A stretch of 64,000 nt of DNA from Tribonema minus (Eukaryota > Sar > Xanthophyceae > Tribonematales > Tribonemataceae). Below are positions 59,691 through 64,000 of this stretch, one piece after another. Position numbers and translations under genes: made by a program. Under the pieces are notes generated by a model. That model saw only the letters and a list, made by a program, of their open reading frames with translations. It searched no databases and was not told the DNA's origin. Location: positions 1,054,001-1,118,000 of the forward strand of contig JAFCMP010000046.1 of assembly GCA_017506865.1 (NCBI GenBank), given 5' to 3'. Each line of letters opens with the position of its first letter. Within the stretch, counting starts at the first letter, position 1.

Positions 59691-60766
59691 ACATGGAGGA
59701 ACACAGAGCGGTTGCTCCTCTGCGGAAGAAGCAAGAGGGGGCAGGGAAGGGGGGAGCACTGCTTTGCTGCGCCCGCGCACCAAATGCCGCTTAGCATGGT
59801 GTTGCCAGACTCTCCATAAGCGCTGAATAGCGCGGGGCCTTTGCCAGAATTCAGGGGCGGCGGATGGCACCATGAGCAACACACGTGAGCTGAGTGTCGA
59901 AGGCATCAGCAACGTGGTTCAGCTCGATTGGCAGCTGCACTGCAGAGTGCACGCACGCGGTCTGTACGCGTTGTGTGCTCGGATTGTCATTGCGTCACTG
60001 TGTACATACATAACAATAGCAATAAACAGTGCGTGAGGATTTCACCAGCGCGCTTCTGTTCCAACAGCATTTAAGGGATGACAGTAGGAGATTGCTGACA
60101 AGAATCTGATTTGTGAGCATTGTCGTGCGTCGGGGTGAGCAACGATCAGTCATTGCAAGGGGGTCTAGACCCCCTTGGTCATTGCATATGGCTTGTTTGT
60201 ATACCCTGTATGCTTGTGAGACGCGGCTTGGTGTATGCAAGCAAGAACACAATCGCTATACCGATTATGAATCGGCAACACCTGGTACAATGAGGCCATT
60301 AATCAGCGGCGCTAGTCCTACACGCCATCGTCCTACACGCCATCAGTCGTATTTGCCCCAACTGCACAAGCGTCTGTGTCGTCTGTGCACATACTGTAAA
60401 GCGCATACAAGTGTTTGGCGTGATTTATGATAATAGCAGGTGTTTGAGTTTAGAAAGCGCACGTTAGGGGAAAGTATTCCCGCACGCTACATCACGCAGT
60501 CAGTCCCGCCCCCTCCCCCCCCCACACTGACCCCCGGAGATGGACCTTTCATGATAATAGCAGGTGTTCAAATTTGGAAAGCGAATGTTTGGGGAAATGG
60601 TTTCCCGTGCGTTACAGCACGCAGTCAGTCCCAGCACCCCCCCCCCAATTTGGAAAGCCATGAATGCAACACACACCCCCTTCTCGAGATGACCCTGCCA
60701 GGACCGCTAGTGACTGACCCTACGGGGTCTCGCTCTCCCGATGATTCAACTGAAAAAAGGAGCAGC
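59545..60766. other. Intergenic region between the two SUMO genes
   Basis: It holds the SUMO1 3' UTR (an aataaa hexamer at about 60021) and, at about 60428-60530 and 60551-60650, a ~123 bp tandem duplication containing gataatagcaggtgtt and cgcagtcagtccc with C runs. No gene seen. Confidence 0.5.
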
Positions 60767-62917
60767 ATGGCAGAGGAGCAAAAGGCTGAGGAGCAAAAGG
60801 CTGATGCAGCTGAACAGTCCGCCGATGGCGCTGCCGCGCCAGATGATGGCCGCATCGTGGTCAGGTGTGTGATGTCAGGATAAGTTTCTGTGTTGATGTC
60901 GGTGTTTCAGTGCGACTTCTCGCTGTCTGATGCCGCCGTAGCATGTTAGAACAATCACCGTCGCTGCTAGAACTGGCATGAGCAGGAAGTACTGCATTGG
61001 TATGACCGGCTGCGGCTGCTTAACGCGCGGGTTTTGCCCGTGTTCCTTCTTCACTGAACTCGTTCGCCAAGTTGAGTCGCAGGTCCTCATGACGAATTCT
61101 GCATGCGCCTAACGGCGTACGCTTGGTTTCTCATAGAATCGGCTATATCTTATGCTAAAGGCGCCATGTCAACCTACTTCGTTGATCCGGCTGAGTGTCA
61201 GCGGCCGTGCATGTAACCCCAGTTACGCAGAGTCCGGAACATTGTGGCCGCAGGCACAGTTGCGCACGAGTGTGCTCCTGAATGATCATGCCTGTTACGG
61301 CTGCTACAACCTGTCTTAATGCAGTCACTTTGGTCTACAGGTGCCTCCACCCGTGTGGCGTTAAACTTTCCGTAGTGTGAAGAATCAACCTTATCAGCAT
61401 CAACAGCTTTAGCAAGGAGGGAGGTGTGTTTGTAGGCCCAGCACCACACATCAGCTCCGCACGCATCTTCAAATTAGCGTATTACTCCCTTCGCAATGTT
61501 TACATGCATACCCATGATTCTTCGGAAGCATACAATGTAACAATCGTGCACTGTGACTGGCTGCCATTGATGCATGCAGTGTGCAGGACCAGTCTGGCCG
61601 CGCTGACTTTCACGTGAGAGTCAAACCGGTGAGCACACAGTGACACTCTGGTCTGCGCTTGGTTGCTTGGCTTTGTTGAACAGCCTCACCACCTGCCAGG
61701 ACATTAGCACCTGGCCGTGGCACACTGAGGACCAGAGACGCCTGTAGTCATCGTGGCGAGCGGAGTGAACCAGTGTGGAATATGTTGAATGCCATACTTG
61801 CAATGCCGAGTTTTTTGTCAGCAATTGCAGCATGTCAACATTTGTACTGCCCACAAAAGCACTTCGGCAGCTTAGAGCTGCTGCCCACCTGATTCAATGT
61901 TACTGTCTGCTTCCAAACTTGCTTGTGTAAATTGCGTGCGACCCCTGATGGGTGCAGTGTGCATGCGGCTGGGATCAGTAGATTATTCGCTCAGTGAGTT
62001 GTCGCTCTAGAGTGGGTCACACAGTTTGTCGTTTTCTCAACAGCGCCAACAGATTCTGATGTTGTGCTCGTCCCCGTGCATTGCAGGTGCGGGTGGTACA
62101 GCCATGTTCCTGCAGCATGTACATTGAGAGTGCACGAGTGTCAGAGCAGCTGCTTGCGCGCAGGGGAGTTCAATGTCAACTTTCTGAAAAATTGCAGTGC
62201 TGGACTGCGCATTCCGAGCAAGGTGTATTGCGGCACCCGTGCTGAGGTCACGGGCTCGCAAAATCAATATCTTCAGTGGCGATCTTTGCCCCTGGCAGTC
62301 ATCATTCGAATCTTCAAGCGGCTCGTCCGTCCCTGATTTTGGCGTCCGCTGCTGTACCGCTTTGCAGACACTGAAGCTGTCAAAGATCTTCACGAGATAT
62401 GCCGCGGTGCGTGCCAAGTCGTGTAACTGTGGCCTGTCTCTTCTGAGCACTGCTGCAAGGTGTCTGCTGCGTCGTTGCGCAAGGTTGTAGAGAGTTGACC
62501 ACCATGCATGCGCACGTATATTTTGAAGTCTTGCACCTCGTCGAATGAACCAGGCAGCTTGCAATCTCGAGCACTGTGCACTTCCTGCTTGCAGATGCTG
62601 AGCACCCATCATCACCTTGATGGCGATCATCAACACACCGCGTCTTAGGGTGGTATGAGCTCCGCCACATGCTCACCCGACCAGGCAGTTGACAAGTTAT
62701 GTTTCTGCAACGATGTTTGTGTTCGTGACTTTCGCAGGAAAAGAAACTGCAGCTCAACACGCTGCGCTTTGTATACGACGGGCAGACGGTCAGCTTGACC
62801 CCGGACAGGACGGTCGCGGACATAGGCCTTGAACACAACGCACAACTTCAGGTCTTTCTTGAGCAACATGGAGGAGCACCAGGGACCAGCGCACATGCCT
62901 GGGGCATGCACCGGTAG
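60767..62917 (+). CDS. SUMO paralogue, gene 2
   Basis: Four exons: 60767-60864, 61580-61628, 62368-62406, 62738-62917. Exons 2 and 3 are 49 and 39 bases, exactly as in gene 1, and all phases are the same, so this is a tandem gene duplicate. The protein reads MAEEQKAEEQKADAAEQSAD, then GRIVVSVQDQSGRADFHVRV, TLKLSKIFTRYAA, LQLNTLRFVYDGQTVSLTPD and IGLEHNAQLQVFLEQHGG, followed by a 13-residue tail APGTSAHAWGMHR that a protease must remove. It has diverged strongly in the fold (FVYDGQTVSL versus FMSDGKRIKA), suggesting a different partner set or degree of conjugation. An alternative acceptor 6 bases downstream of the exon 2 start gives a frameshift, so 61580 is the right one. Confidence 0.9.
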
Positions 62918-63545
62918 TACTATTGAGGTTCCGTTGTCATTTCTCCGCCAAGTGAGCGGAAGAAGGGGTTGATCTGCGCGAAAGGATCCGAGGAAGGTTT
63001 TAATATGTTAACTGACAGTGCTCAGTGAACCTGAGGATGGGTTTATATGTCAGCTGACAATGCTCAGTGATTGTGAGGAGTCATGCCCGCGTGCCGGCCG
63101 CGCATCTGCAAACTGCGTCAAAGCCGCATGGCTCCTAATTGTCAGAGATGGCGCTCCTAAGGCTATGCCTGATCCTCCCCTACGTTTCACCGGCAGCACC
63201 TGCAATGAAAGTGTGACGCTTGGTTTTCATGGGACTGCTTGTAGACTGCGGCTACACCTCGCACTACAAGGGCGCTGAGTGCAATAGTCAACTCTACGGT
63301 TTCAACAAGTGCAGCGCATTGTGTTTGTGCTTGCTGCATGCCTGCTTGTTGTGACCCATGCATTATCCAAGGCGTTGATGCTTGTGGCATTGCAGTTCGC
63401 GAGCATACATCGGTCGTACTTTGGCAATAGCGCTGTAACTGATGCCATGTTGACTCTGCACACACCTCCGCGCCCATTTGCATGAAACCGACTGTGCAAC
63501 ACAAAACTCCATCAATGCACGCACATGTGTCACGACAATGGCAAG
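62918..63545. other. Intergenic region after SUMO gene 2
   Basis: It contains a ~42 bp tandem duplication at about 63000-63075 (gttaactgacagtgctcagtg and gtcagctgacaatgctcagtg). Nothing else recognised. Confidence 0.45.
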
Positions 63546-63783
63546 ATGAGCAGTTGTGTTCAGGACATGCGAGCACTGGCAATGGGCACCGCAAATGTCA
63601 ACGTCTCCACCGCTCGCAGCAACGCATCAATTGCTGTGGCATTCCAAATGATTGCCAAAGTGTGCACAAGCTACAGGAAGAGTGCAAACATGAGCTGGCT
63701 GCATGCGGCGCGGGCAAGATTTGCTTCAACATTGAAGTTGATGTCAGCCAGAGCCATGCTGGGCGGCCCAGTGCTGGCTCTTG
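63546..63783 (+). CDS. Possible first exon of an unidentified gene running off the window
   Basis: A 79-codon frame from ATG 63546 reads MSSCVQDMRALAMGTANVNV, contains KSANMSWLHAARARFASTLK and ends MLGGPVLALG before a gtgcgt donor of the type used elsewhere here. It looks like an amphipathic, Arg/Ser/Ala-rich leader (possibly organellar). No family recognised, and no second exon in view. Confidence 0.3.
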
Positions 63784-64000
63784 GTGCGTATCACCACAAG
63801 GCCCGGCCTGAGCTTCTCAAGGCTCTTCAAAGGGGCTTGGGTCTTGAGTGTTGCATCCCGGTGGCCCCATGCCCAATGCAGCTTGCCTGTCATAGCAGCG
63901 GTGAGGGGAAGTTTGAGGGGGCGGGGGGGGGAGGGAGGGGGGCTTAGACTTCGGTTGCGTGTTACCAGGCCGCAATTGTAAACTTCTAAGAACTCGTAAA

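Noticed and set aside
59871-60040. 54-codon frame starting MSNTRELSVEGISNVVQLDW
   Set aside because: No splice or family support; overlaps the likely SUMO1 3' UTR with its AATAAA.
1-64000. tRNA genes, 5S rRNA, U1/U4/U5 snRNAs, CRISPR arrays, operons, ribosome binding sites
   Set aside because: I looked for T-loop consensus, cloverleaf pairs and conserved snRNA words and found none beyond U2; the bacterial features do not apply to this intron-rich nuclear DNA.

Overview
This window is eukaryotic nuclear DNA. Genes are split into many short exons by introns with GT-AG ends, coding exons are G+C- and Ala/Gly/Ser-rich, and introns carry tandem repeats and poly-C runs. I infer a photosynthetic stramenopile of the brown-alga/xanthophyte kind. 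The evidence is a secondary-plastid type leader (signal peptide followed by an ADAF cleavage motif) on the PDZ-PPR protein, a gene with EsV-1-7-type Cys/His repeats (best known from brown algae), and scattered TTAGGG-type telomeric patches. The species cannot be named from this sequence.

Layout. 1-5.4 kb: no convincing gene, but a ~0.95 kb direct repeat with copies 2.2 kb apart. 5.7-10.0 kb (+): nine-exon kelch-propeller gene (KLHDC10-like). 12.7-19.0 kb (-): seven-exon gene for a ~1,227 aa low-complexity, probably nuclear protein. 19.3-20.9 kb (-): fragments of a possible small gene. 21.3-23.4 kb (+): EsV-1-7-type gene with eroding tandem exon copies. 25.2-26.1 kb (+): terminal exon of an unknown gene. 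28.7-31.1 kb (+): CutA family gene. 31.6-35.4 kb: a duplicated segment that places two identical U2 snRNA genes on the minus strand 3.1 kb apart. 34.2-36.9 kb: retroelement remnants. 37.4-47.1 kb (-): sixteen-exon, 990 aa PDZ-PPR protein. 48.1-55.0 kb (+): Ser/Arg-rich protein gene. 57.1-62.9 kb (+): two tandem SUMO genes with identical intron positions and phases.

I assembled the exons by eye from splice signals, and phase matching at every junction was the main check. The kelch, low-complexity, CutA, PDZ-PPR and both SUMO models each close to a whole number of codons.

The most striking recurring structure is not a gene. In at least six genes the end of an exon, together with its splice site, is tandemly copied into the neighbouring intron in one to four decaying copies. 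This occurs in the kelch, low-complexity, EsV-1-7, CutA, PDZ-PPR and SUMO1 genes. It looks like a general process of exon-junction duplication in this genome and is the main candidate here for something undescribed.
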